DNA from: Caulobacteraceae bacterium
Lineage (GTDB): Bacteria; Pseudomonadota; Alphaproteobacteria; Caulobacterales; Caulobacteraceae
Assembly (NCBI GenBank): GCA_027487945.1
Contig: JAIYCQ010000042.1
Location: 186,001-250,000, forward strand
Direction of reading: 5' to 3'
DNA: 64,000 nucleotides
The notes under the pieces: model-generated
Told to the model about the DNA's origin: nothing
Databases searched by the model: none
The model's input: only the letters and a program-made list of their open reading frames with translations
Shown: in pieces, positions 45,545 through 54,875 of the stretch
Position numbering within the stretch: position 1 is the first letter of the stretch
Layout of the letters: each line of letters starts with the position of its first letter
Program-made: the position numbers and the translations under genes

Positions 45545-46164
45545 CCAACTTCTGGGACCGGCATGTGATGCCGCGGCTGATCGGCTGCGCCTGCGCCAGC
45601 AGGCCGATCATGAAGCAGCGCGAGAAGGTCGTGCCGAAGGCGGCCGGAAAGGTGCTGGAGCTCGGCATCGGGGGCGGCCTCAACCTGCGCTACTACGACC
45701 CTGCCCTCGTGGAGAGCGTGTCCGGTGTCGACCCGTCCGCCGAGCTGCGTGAGCGGGCCATGGCCGCGCCGCGGCCCGAGGGGCTGCAGGTCGGGATCCG
45801 GGAAGGCGTCGCCGAGGAACTGCCGTTCGAGGCCGGCAGCTTCGATTGCGTGGTCTGCACCTTCACCCTCTGCTCCGTGCAGTCGCCGCAGGCGGCGCTG
45901 GCCGAGGCGCGGCGGGTGCTGAAGCCCGGCGGTCGCTTCCTCTACGCCGAGCACGGGCTCGCGCCGGACGCCGGCGTGGCGGCCTGGCAGCGGCGCATCG
46001 AGCCGGCCTGGAAGGCCATCGCCGGCGGCTGCCATCTGACCCGGCCGATCACCGACGCCATCGCCGGCGCCGGCTTCGGCATCGACCGCGCCGACCGCAT
46101 GTACCTGCCGGGGACACCGCGCATCCTGGGCTGGAGCGAGTGGGGCGAGGCGCGCGCCGCCTGA
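45541..46164 (+). CDS. Class I SAM-dependent methyltransferase
   Basis: A 207-residue UbiE/COQ5-like methyltransferase. KVLELGIGGGLNLRYYDP is motif I, SGVDPSAEL the acidic loop, and EGVAEELPFEAGSFDCVVC the motif II region. ARRVLKPGGRFLYAEHG is motif III. The ATG lies in the ATGA overlap with the Nudix stop. The substrate is unknown; ubiquinone or lipid substrates are possible from the fold. crtE follows after 98 bases. Confidence 0.88.
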   Translation: MTNFWDRHVMPRLIGCACASRPIMKQREKVVPKAAGKVLELGIGGGLNLRYYDPALVESVSGVDPSAELRERAMAAPRPEGLQVGIREGVAEELPFEAGSFDCVVCTFTLCSVQSPQAALAEARRVLKPGGRFLYAEHGLAPDAGVAAWQRRIEPAWKAIAGGCHLTRPITDAIAGAGFGIDRADRMYLPGTPRILGWSEWGEARAA

Positions 46165-46193
46165 CGGCCCCCGGTGCGATTGCAGATCGTCGG

Positions 46194-46220
46194 TTGACGG
46201 TGGAGGACCGCCTCCGTCAA
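46194..46220. promoter_or_regulatory. Inverted repeat / possible promoter upstream of crtE
   Basis: TTGACGG (46194-46200) and CCGTCAA (46214-46220) are perfect inverted repeats, with GGAGG/CCTCC nested inside. TTGACGG also equals the Caulobacter vegetative -35 consensus, but no good -10 follows. It lies 42 bases before the crtE ATG. Confidence 0.4.
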
Positions 46221-46262
46221 ATGCCCTGCCTGCTTCGGGGGACGGCCAGTTACGGCGAGGGC

Positions 46263-47144
46263 ATGGAAGACGACTCCGTCGTTATCGAACAGTTTCGCGC
46301 CGCCGTGGACCGGCGGCTGGCGGAGCTGTCGCCGGATCACGACGCCCGGCCCGCCCGCCTGGCCGAGGCGGCCCGCTATGCCGTGCTGTCGCCGGGCAAG
46401 CGGTTCCGCCCCATGCTCACCCTGCTGGCCGCGCGCGAGTTCGGCGCCGAGCCCCTGATGGCCCTCGACGCGGCCTGCGCCTTCGAGATGGTGCATGCCG
46501 CCTCGCTGATCCTCGACGACCTGCCGTCGATGGACGACGCCGACCTGCGCCGGGGACGTCCCACGACGCACCAGGCCTTCGACGAAGCCACGGCGATCCT
46601 GGCGGCGGTGGGCCTGCTCAATCAGGCCTTCGGCGTCATCGCCGGCGATCCCGGCCTGCCGGATGCGGCGCGCGCGGACCTGCTGCGTCGCCTGTCGGCC
46701 TCCGTCGGCTTCCAGGGTCTCGTCTCGGGCCAGGCGCTCGACCTGCATGACCGGGATCACGTCCGCACCCCCGACGACATCGACCTGCTGAATCACCGCA
46801 AGACCGGGATCCTCATGGTCGCGGCCGCGCAGGCGGGGGCCCTGGTCGCCGGCGCCCCGGCCGGCGCCGTGACCGCCGTGGGCGAGTTCGCGCGGCGGCT
46901 GGGCCTGGCCTTCCAGATCCAGGACGACCTTATCGACGCCGCCTTCATCGCCGACAGCGGCAAGGATCTGGGCAAGGACGCGGGCATGATGACCCTGGTC
47001 ACGGCGCTGGGACCGCAGGAGGCCGCCGCCGCCGTCGGGGCGCACCTCGAGGCCGCCGGGGCCGCCCTCGCCAGGGCCGGGGCCACCGGCCTGCTGGCCC
47101 GCTATGCCTTCGGGCTGTTCGAGGCCCGGAAAGCCGCCGCGTGA
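46263..47144 (+). CDS. crtE: Geranylgeranyl diphosphate synthase
   Basis: A 293-residue prenyltransferase. The first Asp-rich motif is DDLPSMDD (85-92), with YAVLSPGKRFRP upstream. The second is FQIQDDLID near 220. GGPP is the precursor of phytoene; crtB, crtI, crtY and crtZ are close by. An IspA-type farnesyl synthase is the alternative, but the crt setting argues for GGPP. It overlaps the ABC ATPase by four bases (GTGA). Confidence 0.88.
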   Translation: MEDDSVVIEQFRAAVDRRLAELSPDHDARPARLAEAARYAVLSPGKRFRPMLTLLAAREFGAEPLMALDAACAFEMVHAASLILDDLPSMDDADLRRGRPTTHQAFDEATAILAAVGLLNQAFGVIAGDPGLPDAARADLLRRLSASVGFQGLVSGQALDLHDRDHVRTPDDIDLLNHRKTGILMVAAAQAGALVAGAPAGAVTAVGEFARRLGLAFQIQDDLIDAAFIADSGKDLGKDAGMMTLVTALGPQEAAAAVGAHLEAAGAALARAGATGLLARYAFGLFEARKAAA

Positions 47145-48082
47145 CCGAAAGACCCATCCTCAACGTCTGGCGCGCCGAGCACGCCTATGGAACGCGCAAG
47201 GTGTTGCGCGGCATCGACCTGGCGCTTCGCCCGGGCGAGATCTACGCGCTGCTCGGCCCCAACGGGGCGGGGAAGTCGACCCTGGTCGGGGCCATCTGCG
47301 GGCGGCTGAAACTGTCGGGCGGAGAGATCGCCATCAACGGCGAGAACCCCTTCACCACCGCCTCGGCGCGCGCCTCCCTCGGCCTGGTGCCGCAGGAAAT
47401 CGCGCTCTACGGCCACCTGACCGTGCGCGAGAACCTGGAGACCTTTGGCCAGCTGGCCGGGGTCAAGGGCAGGGCCCTGCGCGAGGCGGTCCAGCGGTCG
47501 CTCCACCTTACCCGGACGATCGATCGCGAACATGTTCCGGTGAAGCACCTCTCCGGCGGCTACAAGCGGCGGGTCAACATCGGCGCGGCGATCATGCACC
47601 GCCCGACCCTGCTGATCCTCGACGAGCCGACCGTCGGCGTCGACCAGGATGCGCGGGAAGCGCTGGACGCCGTGATCCGGAACCTGCGCGACACGGGCGT
47701 CGCTGTGCTGATCGTCACCCACGACCTGGAACAGGCCGGGGGCCTGGCTGATCGTGTCGGCTTCCTGCGCGAAGGCAGGAAGATCATGGAGGGCGCGCCC
47801 CGGGCGCTGATCGAGCAGGCCTTCGGCGAGGAGATGGAGATCATGGTCCACCTCACCCTCGAACCCGACAGCGCCGGTGAGATCCTCATGGCGGGTGAGG
47901 GCCTGGAGCGCGTGGGCCGGACCAGCGTCTGGACCAAGCTGGACCCGGGCGGCTACGCCACGGCGGGTCGGCTCGACAAGCGGCTGCGCAAAGCCGGGCT
48001 GGATCCGCGCGAGATCCGGGTGCGGCAGCCGTCGCTGCAGAACCTGTTCGCCCTGGTCGCCGACTGGAGCCGGGCCGCATGA
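47141..48082 (+). CDS. ABC-2 type transporter ATP-binding protein
   Basis: A 313-residue ATPase. Walker A is GPNGAGKST, the signature is LSGGYKRRVNIG, and Walker B is LLILDEPTVGVD with switch His in VTHDLEQ. It has a C-terminal extension of about 80 residues, as in DrrA/NatA-like exporters. It is locked by GTGA and ATGA overlaps between crtE and the permease. The substrate is unknown; export of an isoprenoid or lipid is a reasonable idea from position. Confidence 0.92.
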   Translation: MTERPILNVWRAEHAYGTRKVLRGIDLALRPGEIYALLGPNGAGKSTLVGAICGRLKLSGGEIAINGENPFTTASARASLGLVPQEIALYGHLTVRENLETFGQLAGVKGRALREAVQRSLHLTRTIDREHVPVKHLSGGYKRRVNIGAAIMHRPTLLILDEPTVGVDQDAREALDAVIRNLRDTGVAVLIVTHDLEQAGGLADRVGFLREGRKIMEGAPRALIEQAFGEEMEIMVHLTLEPDSAGEILMAGEGLERVGRTSVWTKLDPGGYATAGRLDKRLRKAGLDPREIRVRQPSLQNLFALVADWSRAA

Positions 48083-49266
48083 CTCTCGCGATGTTCCGCG
48101 TCATGGCCCTGGAGCTGTGGCGCGACCGCGGCGCGCTGGTGATGACCTTCCTGCTGCCGCCTCTGGTGTTCCTGATCTTCTCGGCCGTGTTCTCGGGCGC
48201 CACCGGCGAGGACATCCAGCTCAAGCTGGCCGTGGCCGACCAGGCGCGGACCGTCGACTCCCGCCGGCTGATGGCCGCCGTCGTCGCCGACGGTGACCTG
48301 CGCGCCGAAGAGGTGGCGAGCGATGAGGAGGTCCGGCGGCTGGTCCGCGCCGGTCGCGCCGACGCCGGCCTGATCCTCCGCGCCGATCCGGGATCACAGG
48401 GCGGGCCGGTGCTGATCGTCTCCGATCCGAGCCGGGCGGTCGCCGCGCCGCTGACCATGGCCCGGGTGCAGCAGGCCATGGGTCGTGCGATGCCGGACGT
48501 CCTGCTGGCCCGTACCCTGGCCGAGACGGCGCCCGCGTTCGGCGGCCTCACCCCCGTACAGCAGGCCATCGCCGGCCGGACGCTGCAGGGTCTGGCCAAG
48601 GCGTCGCCGGCCGAGGCCGCCGACAGCGGCCTGTTCCAGCGCGAAGACATCTCCGGCGCCCGGAAGGGCGGCGGCACCATCGCCTACTACGCCGGGGCGG
48701 TGACCATCCTGTTCGCGCTGTTCTCGGCCATGCACGGCGCGCTGAGCCTGATCGAGGAGCGCCGCTCCGGCGTCGCCGACCGCATCCTGGCCGGGGCGGC
48801 CGGGATGGGGCCGGTCATCAACGGCAAGTTCCTGTTCCTGCTCGGCCAGAGCCTGCTGCAGGCGACGGCGATCTTCTTCACCGCCCAGATCGTCTACCAG
48901 GTCCCGGTCCTTGCCCACCTGCCAATGTGGCTGGTCACGACGCTGCTCGTCTCCGCCTGCGCGGCGGGCCTGGCCATGGCCATCGTCACCTTCTGCAAGA
49001 CCCGCGATCAGGCGCAGATGCTCTCGACTTTCGTGATCCTGATCCTGGCGGCGGTCGGCGGCAGCATGGTGCCCCGGTTCCTGATGCCGCCCTGGCTGCA
49101 GACCCTGGGGTGGGGTACGCCGCACGCCTGGGCGATCGAGGCCTATCAGGCCATCCTCTGGCGCGACGGAGGCATCGGATCGGTCTATATGGCGTGGCTG
49201 GTACTGGGCGGCATCGGCGCCGCCGGACTGTTCCTCGCTCATTTCGCGGCGAGGCGTATTCGCTAG
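48079..49266 (+). CDS. ABC-2 type transporter permease
   Basis: A 395-residue permease. One helix lies near the N-terminus (LVMTFLLPPLVFLIFSAVF), followed by a large extracytoplasmic domain (about 45-205), then five helices from GTIAYYAGAVTILFALFSAM onward. This is the ABC2_membrane_3 (YhhJ/DrrB-like) layout. It is coupled to the ATPase by an ATGA overlap, and crtZ begins nine bases after its stop, so it is embedded in the carotenoid transcript. Confidence 0.9.
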   Translation: MTLAMFRVMALELWRDRGALVMTFLLPPLVFLIFSAVFSGATGEDIQLKLAVADQARTVDSRRLMAAVVADGDLRAEEVASDEEVRRLVRAGRADAGLILRADPGSQGGPVLIVSDPSRAVAAPLTMARVQQAMGRAMPDVLLARTLAETAPAFGGLTPVQQAIAGRTLQGLAKASPAEAADSGLFQREDISGARKGGGTIAYYAGAVTILFALFSAMHGALSLIEERRSGVADRILAGAAGMGPVINGKFLFLLGQSLLQATAIFFTAQIVYQVPVLAHLPMWLVTTLLVSACAAGLAMAIVTFCKTRDQAQMLSTFVILILAAVGGSMVPRFLMPPWLQTLGWGTPHAWAIEAYQAILWRDGGIGSVYMAWLVLGGIGAAGLFLAHFAARRIR

Positions 49267-49275
49267 AAGGCCCTG

Positions 49276-49755
49276 ATGCTCGACGTCGTGATCTTCGCAG
49301 GCCTGATCCTGGCCGCCTTCGCCTTCATGGAAGGCTTCGCCTGGTTCACCCACCGCTATGTCATGCACGGCTTCATGTGGGTCTGGCACAGGAGCCATCA
49401 CGAGCCGCGCCATGGCGCGTTCGAGCTCAACGACCTGTTCGCCGTCGTCTTCGCCACCCCGGCCATCGTCGCCATCTGGCTGGGTGTGAACACCGACATG
49501 ACCTGGCTGCTGCCCGTCGGCATCGGCATCACCGCCTATGGCGCGGTCTACTTCCTGTTCCATGACGGGCTGGTGCATCGCCGCTGGGCCATGCCCAAGG
49601 CGAAGTCCGCCTACTGGAAGCGCCTGATCCAGGCCCACCGCTTCCACCACGCGGTGAATACGAAGGACGGCTGCGTCTCCTACGGCTTCCTGATCGCCCC
49701 GCCCGTGCGCAAGCTGAAGGAACAGCTGAAGGCGATGGGCGTGGAGGCGGAGTAG
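49276..49755 (+). CDS. crtZ: Beta-carotene 3-hydroxylase
   Basis: A 159-residue membrane di-iron hydroxylase. The four His clusters are HRYVMH, HRSHHE, HDGLVHRR and HRFHH. It adds hydroxyl groups to the beta-rings to make zeaxanthin. The length is normal for bacterial CrtZ. It ends facing crtB across a strong hairpin. Confidence 0.95.
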   Translation: MLDVVIFAGLILAAFAFMEGFAWFTHRYVMHGFMWVWHRSHHEPRHGAFELNDLFAVVFATPAIVAIWLGVNTDMTWLLPVGIGITAYGAVYFLFHDGLVHRRWAMPKAKSAYWKRLIQAHRFHHAVNTKDGCVSYGFLIAPPVRKLKEQLKAMGVEAE

Positions 49756-49759
49756 GGCG

Positions 49760-49785
49760 TCGGGGACACCTTAAACTGTCCCCGA
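49760..49785. terminator. Bidirectional terminator between crtZ and crtB
   Basis: A perfect 9 bp stem (TCGGGGACA 49760-49768 with TGTCCCCGA 49777-49785) and an 8-base AT-rich loop lie between two convergent genes. Confidence 0.7.
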
Positions 49786-49792
49786 TGCCGCC

Positions 49793-50728
49793 TCAGATCT
49801 TCGACCACAGCGTCGGCCGCTCAGGTCCCTTGCGCCAGTGGTCCAGCGTCGCGCCGCGCGCCGCCATCAGGCCGCCGCCGAGGGCCAGCGCCACCTTCTC
49901 GCCCGTGCTGGTCGAGACCCGTTCATCCCAGGCCGCAGGGCCGCGCGCCACGACCTTCACGCCGATTTCGCGATAGACGCCCAGCGCCGCCGCCACCGCC
50001 CAGGCCGAGCGGAAGGGCAGGCCGCGCAGGCCCCAGCGGGCGGAAGCGTAGTAGGGCTCGGCCGCGTCGACGAGGCGCCTGGCGAGGCCGGCCACGGCGG
50101 TGCGGTGCTCCGGGGCCGCGATGGCCTCCTGCGGCACGCCCGCCTCTGTCAGCCAGTCGGCGGGCAGGTAGACGCGGCCGTTCTGCGCGTCCTCGACGAT
50201 GTCGCGGGCGATATTGGTCAGCTGGAAGGCCAGGCCCAGATCCTGCGCCCGACGCAGGGTGACCAGGTCGCCGGGCCTGACGCCCATAACGATGGCCATC
50301 ATCGCCCCGACCACCCCGGCGACGTGCCAGCAGTAGTCGAGGGTGTCCTCGATCGTCTCATAGCGCCGGCCGGCCACGTCCATGGCGAAGCCGTCGATGA
50401 GCTCTAGGGCGTATTGCTCCGGAATCGCTCGCCTTTGCGCGACCTCGCGAAAGGCGGCGAAGGCCGGGTCGTCGGTCGGCTCGCCGGCGAGTGCGGCGCG
50501 CGTCTGTGCATAAAGCCCCTCCAGCCGCCGTTGAATCTCGTCCGGCGCCAGCACCTCGCGCTCATGGCCGAGCGTCTGGCCGTCGATGACGTCGTCGCAG
50601 TGCCGGCACCAGGCGTAGAGCATCTCCGCGTCGGCCCGGGTCTGCGGGTCGAACAGGGCCGCCGCCGCCGCGAAGCTCTGCGAGCCCTTCTGGATGGTCT
50701 CCCGGCTGGCGGCGGCGAGGTCCGTCAC
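49793..50728 (-). CDS. crtB: Phytoene synthase
   Basis: A 311-residue squalene/phytoene synthase. The first Asp-rich motif is near AWCRHCDDVIDG (about 42-50), and the second is QLTNIARDIVEDAQNGRVYLP. YCWHVAGVVGAMM is a conserved helix. It joins two GGPP to phytoene. The GTG start overlaps the crtI stop (GTGA), so translation is coupled. Confidence 0.96.
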   Translation of the reverse strand: MTDLAAASRETIQKGSQSFAAAAALFDPQTRADAEMLYAWCRHCDDVIDGQTLGHEREVLAPDEIQRRLEGLYAQTRAALAGEPTDDPAFAAFREVAQRRAIPEQYALELIDGFAMDVAGRRYETIEDTLDYCWHVAGVVGAMMAIVMGVRPGDLVTLRRAQDLGLAFQLTNIARDIVEDAQNGRVYLPADWLTEAGVPQEAIAAPEHRTAVAGLARRLVDAAEPYYASARWGLRGLPFRSAWAVAAALGVYREIGVKVVARGPAAWDERVSTSTGEKVALALGGGLMAARGATLDHWRKGPERPTLWSKI

Positions 50729-52212
50729 GGCTGCAGGTCCGGGATCATCAGGGCCGCCGTCGCCTTGGCCGAGCCGACGACCCCGGGGATGCCAGCGCCC
50801 GGGTGGGTGCCGGCCCCGACGAAGTAGAGGTTGGGGATCTTGTCGTCGCGGTTATGGGTCCGGAACCAGGCGCTCTGCGTCAGGATCGGCTCCAGCGAGA
50901 AGGCCGCGCCGTTCCAGGCGTTCAGCTCGCTGGTGAAGTCGTCCGGCGTGAAGATGCGGCAGGTCACGAGGTCACGCGACAGGTTGGGGATGTAGCGATC
51001 CTCTAGGTATTTCAGGATCTTGTCGCGATAAGTTTCCCCTTCGCTCGCCCAGTCTACATCAGCGGTCTCCAGGTTGGGCACGACCGAAAGGACGTAGAAG
51101 GCGCTGCACCCCGGCGGCGCCATGCCGGGGTCGGTGGCGCAGGGGTTGTGCAGGTAGAGGGAGAAGTCCTCCGACAGCGTGTCCTTGTTGTAGATGTCGC
51201 CGATCAGTTCGCGGTAGCGCGGGCCGAAGCAGATGGTGTGGTGGCGGATGTCCGGGTGCTCGGCCTTGAGGCCGAAGTAGATGACGAACAGCGACGGGCT
51301 CCAGCGCTTCTTCTCCAGCGCCTTGCTGGCCGCCTTGCCCCGGGGGTCGTCGACCAGCAGCTCGCGATAGGTGTGCATGATGTCGGCGTTGGAGGCGACG
51401 GTGTCGAAGGCCTCGAACTCGCCGTCATGGCGGATGACGCCGGTGACGCGGCCGCCGGCCGTGGTGATCTTCGAGATCGGCGCCTCGAGCCGGATCTGGC
51501 CGCCGAGGTCCTCGAACAGCTTCACAAGGCCGCGGATCAGCGCGCCGGTGCCGCCGCGCGGGAACCAGACCCCGCCGCGCCGCTCCAGGGCATGGATCAG
51601 GGCGTAGATGGATGAGGTGGCGAACGGACTGCCGCCGACCAGCAGGCTGTGGAACGACAGCGCCTGACGGACATGCTCGTCCTTCACGTAGCTGGCGACC
51701 TTGCCGTAGACGCTGCGCCAGGCCTGCAGCTTCATCAGGGCCGGGGCGGCGGCGACCATGCTGCCGAAGTTGAGGAAGGGCACCGCGCCCAGCTCGACAT
51801 AGCCCTTCTGGTAGAGCTCCTCGGAATAGGCGTGGAACCGGCGATAGCCCTCGACGTCGGCCGGGTTGCGGGCGGCGATCTGCCGGTCCAGCTCGTCCTG
51901 GTCGTTGACGTAGTCGAAGACGTCGCCGTCTTCCCAGACCAGGCGGTAGAAGGGGTTCACCGGCAGCAGCTCGACATAGTCCTCGATCCTGCGGCCGCTG
52001 AGCGCGAACAGTTCCTTGAGGCAGTCCGGGTCGGTGATGACCGTCGGGCCGGCGTCGAAGATGAAGCCCTCGTCCTCCCAGACGTAGGCGCGGCCGCCCG
52101 GCTTGTCGCGGCCCTCGAACACCGTGACGTCGATCCCGGCCGACTGCAGGCGGATGGCCAGGGCCAGGCCGCCGAATCCGGAACCGATTACAGCCGCGCG
52201 CGGCTTGCTCAT
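50725..52212 (-). CDS. crtI: Phytoene desaturase
   Basis: A 495-residue FAD enzyme. AAVIGSGFGGLALAIRLQSAG is the dinucleotide loop, followed by VFEGRDKPGGRAYVWE. The C-terminal NLYFVGAGTHPGAGIPGVVGSAK is the carotenoid desaturase signature. It makes lycopene from phytoene in three or four steps. It overlaps crtY by four bases (ATGA). Confidence 0.96.
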   Translation of the reverse strand: MSKPRAAVIGSGFGGLALAIRLQSAGIDVTVFEGRDKPGGRAYVWEDEGFIFDAGPTVITDPDCLKELFALSGRRIEDYVELLPVNPFYRLVWEDGDVFDYVNDQDELDRQIAARNPADVEGYRRFHAYSEELYQKGYVELGAVPFLNFGSMVAAAPALMKLQAWRSVYGKVASYVKDEHVRQALSFHSLLVGGSPFATSSIYALIHALERRGGVWFPRGGTGALIRGLVKLFEDLGGQIRLEAPISKITTAGGRVTGVIRHDGEFEAFDTVASNADIMHTYRELLVDDPRGKAASKALEKKRWSPSLFVIYFGLKAEHPDIRHHTICFGPRYRELIGDIYNKDTLSEDFSLYLHNPCATDPGMAPPGCSAFYVLSVVPNLETADVDWASEGETYRDKILKYLEDRYIPNLSRDLVTCRIFTPDDFTSELNAWNGAAFSLEPILTQSAWFRTHNRDDKIPNLYFVGAGTHPGAGIPGVVGSAKATAALMIPDLQP

Positions 52213-53390
52213 GAGTGTTCGTCCTTTGGAAAGACCGATCGCTCGGACAATACGGCCATGGCCGCCGGGATCGGAACCGGCGGCTTGCCTATCAGGATGC
52301 GGGCCTTGTCGGCCAGGGTGATGCGGCCGGCGTAGAACCGCTCCACCAGGCCCTGCGACAGGCGGTAGAAGCGTTCCAGCACGATGTAGCGGCGACCGGG
52401 CTGCGCGGCCTTGAACAGCATGCGATTCAGCAGCCGGTAGTAGGCGCGCTCATGCCAGCTTTGTTTCGACCGCCCCTCGACGCAGGCCCGCACGGTGGCG
52501 CTGGTCACGGCGGGCAGGGTGGCGATCTCGTCGGCGAGGCGGGCGGCGTCGGGCAGGCTGTAGCCGGTGATCGGCTGGAACAGGGCCGCGCGCAGGCCGA
52601 CCTGCGGCAGGCGGCTCTCCCGCCAGTGGGCCTCGATGTCGCCGGCCAGGGCGATCGGCAGGATGCCGTCCTCCTGGCGTTCGATCCGCGCGATGGTCCA
52701 GCCCCGGGCCGCTGCATAGGCCGTGATGTCGGCGCGCAGGGCGTCCTGGTCCAGCGCCGCCCCGTCGCTGTAGCGGGTGTCCTCGATCAGCAGCCGCGTC
52801 GGCGACAGCGGCAGGCTGTAGAGGAAGCGATAGCCGTCCAGCTGGTCGACGGTGGCGTCCATGATGATGGGGTGATCCAGGCCGTGCGGCGCGGTCAGCT
52901 CGACCTCCAGCCCGACGAACTTCTGCCAGCCGAGCGCCAGCGACGGGCTCGACCGGGGGCCCCGGCCGTCGATCACGCAGTCGGCCTCGATCACCCGGCC
53001 GTCGGCCAGGGTCACGCGGGTCTCGTCAAGCGCAGCAACGTCGACGCCGGTCCAGCAGTCCTCTCCCATCACTGCTGAAACCACCTCGTGGAACCGGTCC
53101 GACGTGATCGCCAGATAGGGCGTGGTCAGGTCGCGGCAATGGCCGGGAAACCGGACCTCATAGCCCTCCCAGCGATGTACGATGAGGGGGCTGAGCCAGT
53201 CGCCGATGGCGGCGCTGACGTCGGTGGCGAAGTGGCTCCAGGTGTGGCGGCCGCCAAGGGACGCGTCGCGCTCGACGATCAGAACCCTGAGTTCGGGTCG
53301 AAGGGCCTTGAGCCGCAGCGCAATGAGGCCGTTGGCCAGACCCCCGCCCACGAGCACGACGTCAGCGCTGTTGGGCCGGGAAGCGGTCAT
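52209..53390 (-). CDS. crtY: Lycopene beta-cyclase
   Basis: A 393-residue flavoprotein. [17 protein letters not shown] binds FAD. The family blocks [17 protein letters not shown] and [18 protein letters not shown] are clear. [18 protein letters not shown] and [12 protein letters not shown] close it. It forms beta-carotene, which CrtZ hydroxylates. First gene of the crtYIB operon, divergent from folD. Confidence 0.95.
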   Translation of the reverse strand: MTASRPNSADVVLVGGGLANGLIALRLKALRPELRVLIVERDASLGGRHTWSHFATDVSAAIGDWLSPLIVHRWEGYEVRFPGHCRDLTTPYLAITSDRFHEVVSAVMGEDCWTGVDVAALDETRVTLADGRVIEADCVIDGRGPRSSPSLALGWQKFVGLEVELTAPHGLDHPIIMDATVDQLDGYRFLYSLPLSPTRLLIEDTRYSDGAALDQDALRADITAYAAARGWTIARIERQEDGILPIALAGDIEAHWRESRLPQVGLRAALFQPITGYSLPDAARLADEIATLPAVTSATVRACVEGRSKQSWHERAYYRLLNRMLFKAAQPGRRYIVLERFYRLSQGLVERFYAGRITLADKARILIGKPPVPIPAAMAVLSERSVFPKDEHS

Positions 53391-53495
53391 GCCCCCCGCA
53401 TAACATGCTCCGGCGCGAAGGCCAGACGCGGCGGCCTCCGATTGCGCGACGGCGGCCGAACGGGTAGGGCGGGCGCCTGTTCGGGAGGATGCGGC

Positions 53496-54404
53496 ATGGC
53501 CCAGGCGACGATCATCGACGGCAAGCTTTTCGCGGCCGATCTGCGCGCGCGCATCGCGGTCGATGTCGCCGCCCTGAAGGCCGAACACGGGGTCACGCCG
53601 GGTCTGGCGGTGGTCCTCGTCGGCGAGGATCCGGCCAGCGAGACCTATGTCCGCAACAAGGGGATCCAGACCCTCGAGGCGGGGATGCATTCGGAGACCC
53701 ACAGGCTGCCGGCGGACACCCGCGAGGCGGACCTGTTCGCGCTGGTCGACCGGCTGAACGCCGACCCGAAGATCCACGGCGTGCTCGTGCAGTTCCCCGT
53801 GCCCGACCACCTGAGCCAGGACCGGATTGTCGCCCGCATCTCGCCCGACAAGGACGTCGACGGGCTGACGGTGACCAACGCCGGCCGCCTGGCCAGCGGC
53901 CTGCCGGCCCTGACCTCCTGCACGCCGGTCGGCTGCATGATGCTGCTGGAGGATGCGCTGGGCGACCTGCGGGGCAAGCGGGCCGTCGTCATCGGCCGCT
54001 CGAACCTCATGGGCAAGCCGATGGCCCAGTTGCTGCTGGCCGCCGACTGCACGGTGACCATCGCCCACAGCCGCACCACCGACCTGCCGGCCGTCTGCCG
54101 CGAGGCGGACATTCTCGTCGCCGCCGTCGGCCGGGCCGAGATGGTGCGGGGCGACTGGATCAAGCCGGGCGCGGCGGTCATCGATGTCGGCATCACCCGC
54201 CTGCCGTCGCTGGACCCGGTCCGGGCCGCCGAGGGCAAGACGCGACTGGTCGGCGACGTCGCCTTCAAGGAGGCGCTCGAGGTCGCCGGCTGGGTCACCC
54301 CTGTGCCGGGCGGCGTCGGGCCTATGACCATCGCCTGCCTGCTGCAGAACACGCTGACGGCGGCGAAGCGTATCCACGGGGTCGAGGGGCAGGGGAATGG
54401 CTGA
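53496..54404 (+). CDS. folD: Methylenetetrahydrofolate dehydrogenase/cyclohydrolase
   Basis: A 302-residue bifunctional C1 enzyme. Landmarks are [14 protein letters not shown] with the catalytic Lys, [18 protein letters not shown] and the NADP loop [31 protein letters not shown] is the C-terminal signature. GGGAGG precedes the ATG. It supplies 10-formyl-THF and NADPH. Confidence 0.97.
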   Translation: MAQATIIDGKLFAADLRARIAVDVAALKAEHGVTPGLAVVLVGEDPASETYVRNKGIQTLEAGMHSETHRLPADTREADLFALVDRLNADPKIHGVLVQFPVPDHLSQDRIVARISPDKDVDGLTVTNAGRLASGLPALTSCTPVGCMMLLEDALGDLRGKRAVVIGRSNLMGKPMAQLLLAADCTVTIAHSRTTDLPAVCREADILVAAVGRAEMVRGDWIKPGAAVIDVGITRLPSLDPVRAAEGKTRLVGDVAFKEALEVAGWVTPVPGGVGPMTIACLLQNTLTAAKRIHGVEGQGNG

Positions 54405-54412
54405 GGCATTGC

Positions 54413-54505
54413 GTCCTTCGACACGCGCTCTGCGAGCGCTGCTCAGGATCACGGGCTGTCTTCCTGGTCGTGGTGAGGGGCGGCGAAGCCGCATGTCGAA
54501 CCACG
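54413..54505. repeat. Pair of REP-like palindromes between folD and the cytochrome gene
   Basis: Two inverted copies of a REP-type unit lie at about 54413-54454 and 54469-54505. The first has the stem GCGCTC/GAGCGC (54425-54430, 54434-54439), the second GCGGC/GCCGC (54480-54484, 54488-54492). Both end in TTCGACA/TGTCGAA-like ends. The pair resembles alphaproteobacterial BIMEs. The second copy contains the ATG of the cytochrome. Confidence 0.6.
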
Positions 54506-54861
54506 CACGGCGCTTCGGCGCCCTGGCCGCCGCCCTGGCCGTCACGGCCTGTGGCAGTCCGCCGCCGGCCGCGCTGACGCCGGAGCAGGTCATGGCCCTG
54601 ACGCCGGGTGACGCGCGGCTGGCCGGGCTCTACGAGACCTCCTGCAAGGCCTGCCACGCCATGCCGGGCAACCTGGCGCCGCAGGTGCACGACCGCGCCG
54701 CCTGGGACCCGCGCTGGAAGCAGGGTGAGGCGGTTCTGCTGGACCACACCATCCAGGGCTTCAACGCCATGCCGGCGGGGGGGCAGTGTGCGTCTTGCAC
54801 GCCGGACGATTTCAAGGCCCTGATACGATTCATGGCGGGGCGCGAAGACTCCGCGAAGTAG
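54493..54861 (+). CDS. Cytochrome c5-like lipoprotein
   Basis: A 122-residue protein. Signal and lipobox (LAVTAC, Cys20) suggest a lipid anchor. The heme site is CKACH (51-55), NAMPAGG supplies the axial Met region, and a further pair QCASC is typical of cytochrome c5. It is a small electron carrier in the periplasm. ATG 54493 lies inside a REP-like repeat; a longer frame from 54397 overlaps folD and adds an unlikely arginine-rich leader. Confidence 0.85.
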   Translation: MSNHARRFGALAAALAVTACGSPPPAALTPEQVMALTPGDARLAGLYETSCKACHAMPGNLAPQVHDRAAWDPRWKQGEAVLLDHTIQGFNAMPAGGQCASCTPDDFKALIRFMAGREDSAK

Positions 54862-54875
54862 CGGGGGACTTTGCG

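Noticed and set aside
54397-54492. ATG at 54397 as the cytochrome start
   Set aside because: It overlaps folD and adds an Arg-rich leader from the repeat that would spoil the lipoprotein signal.
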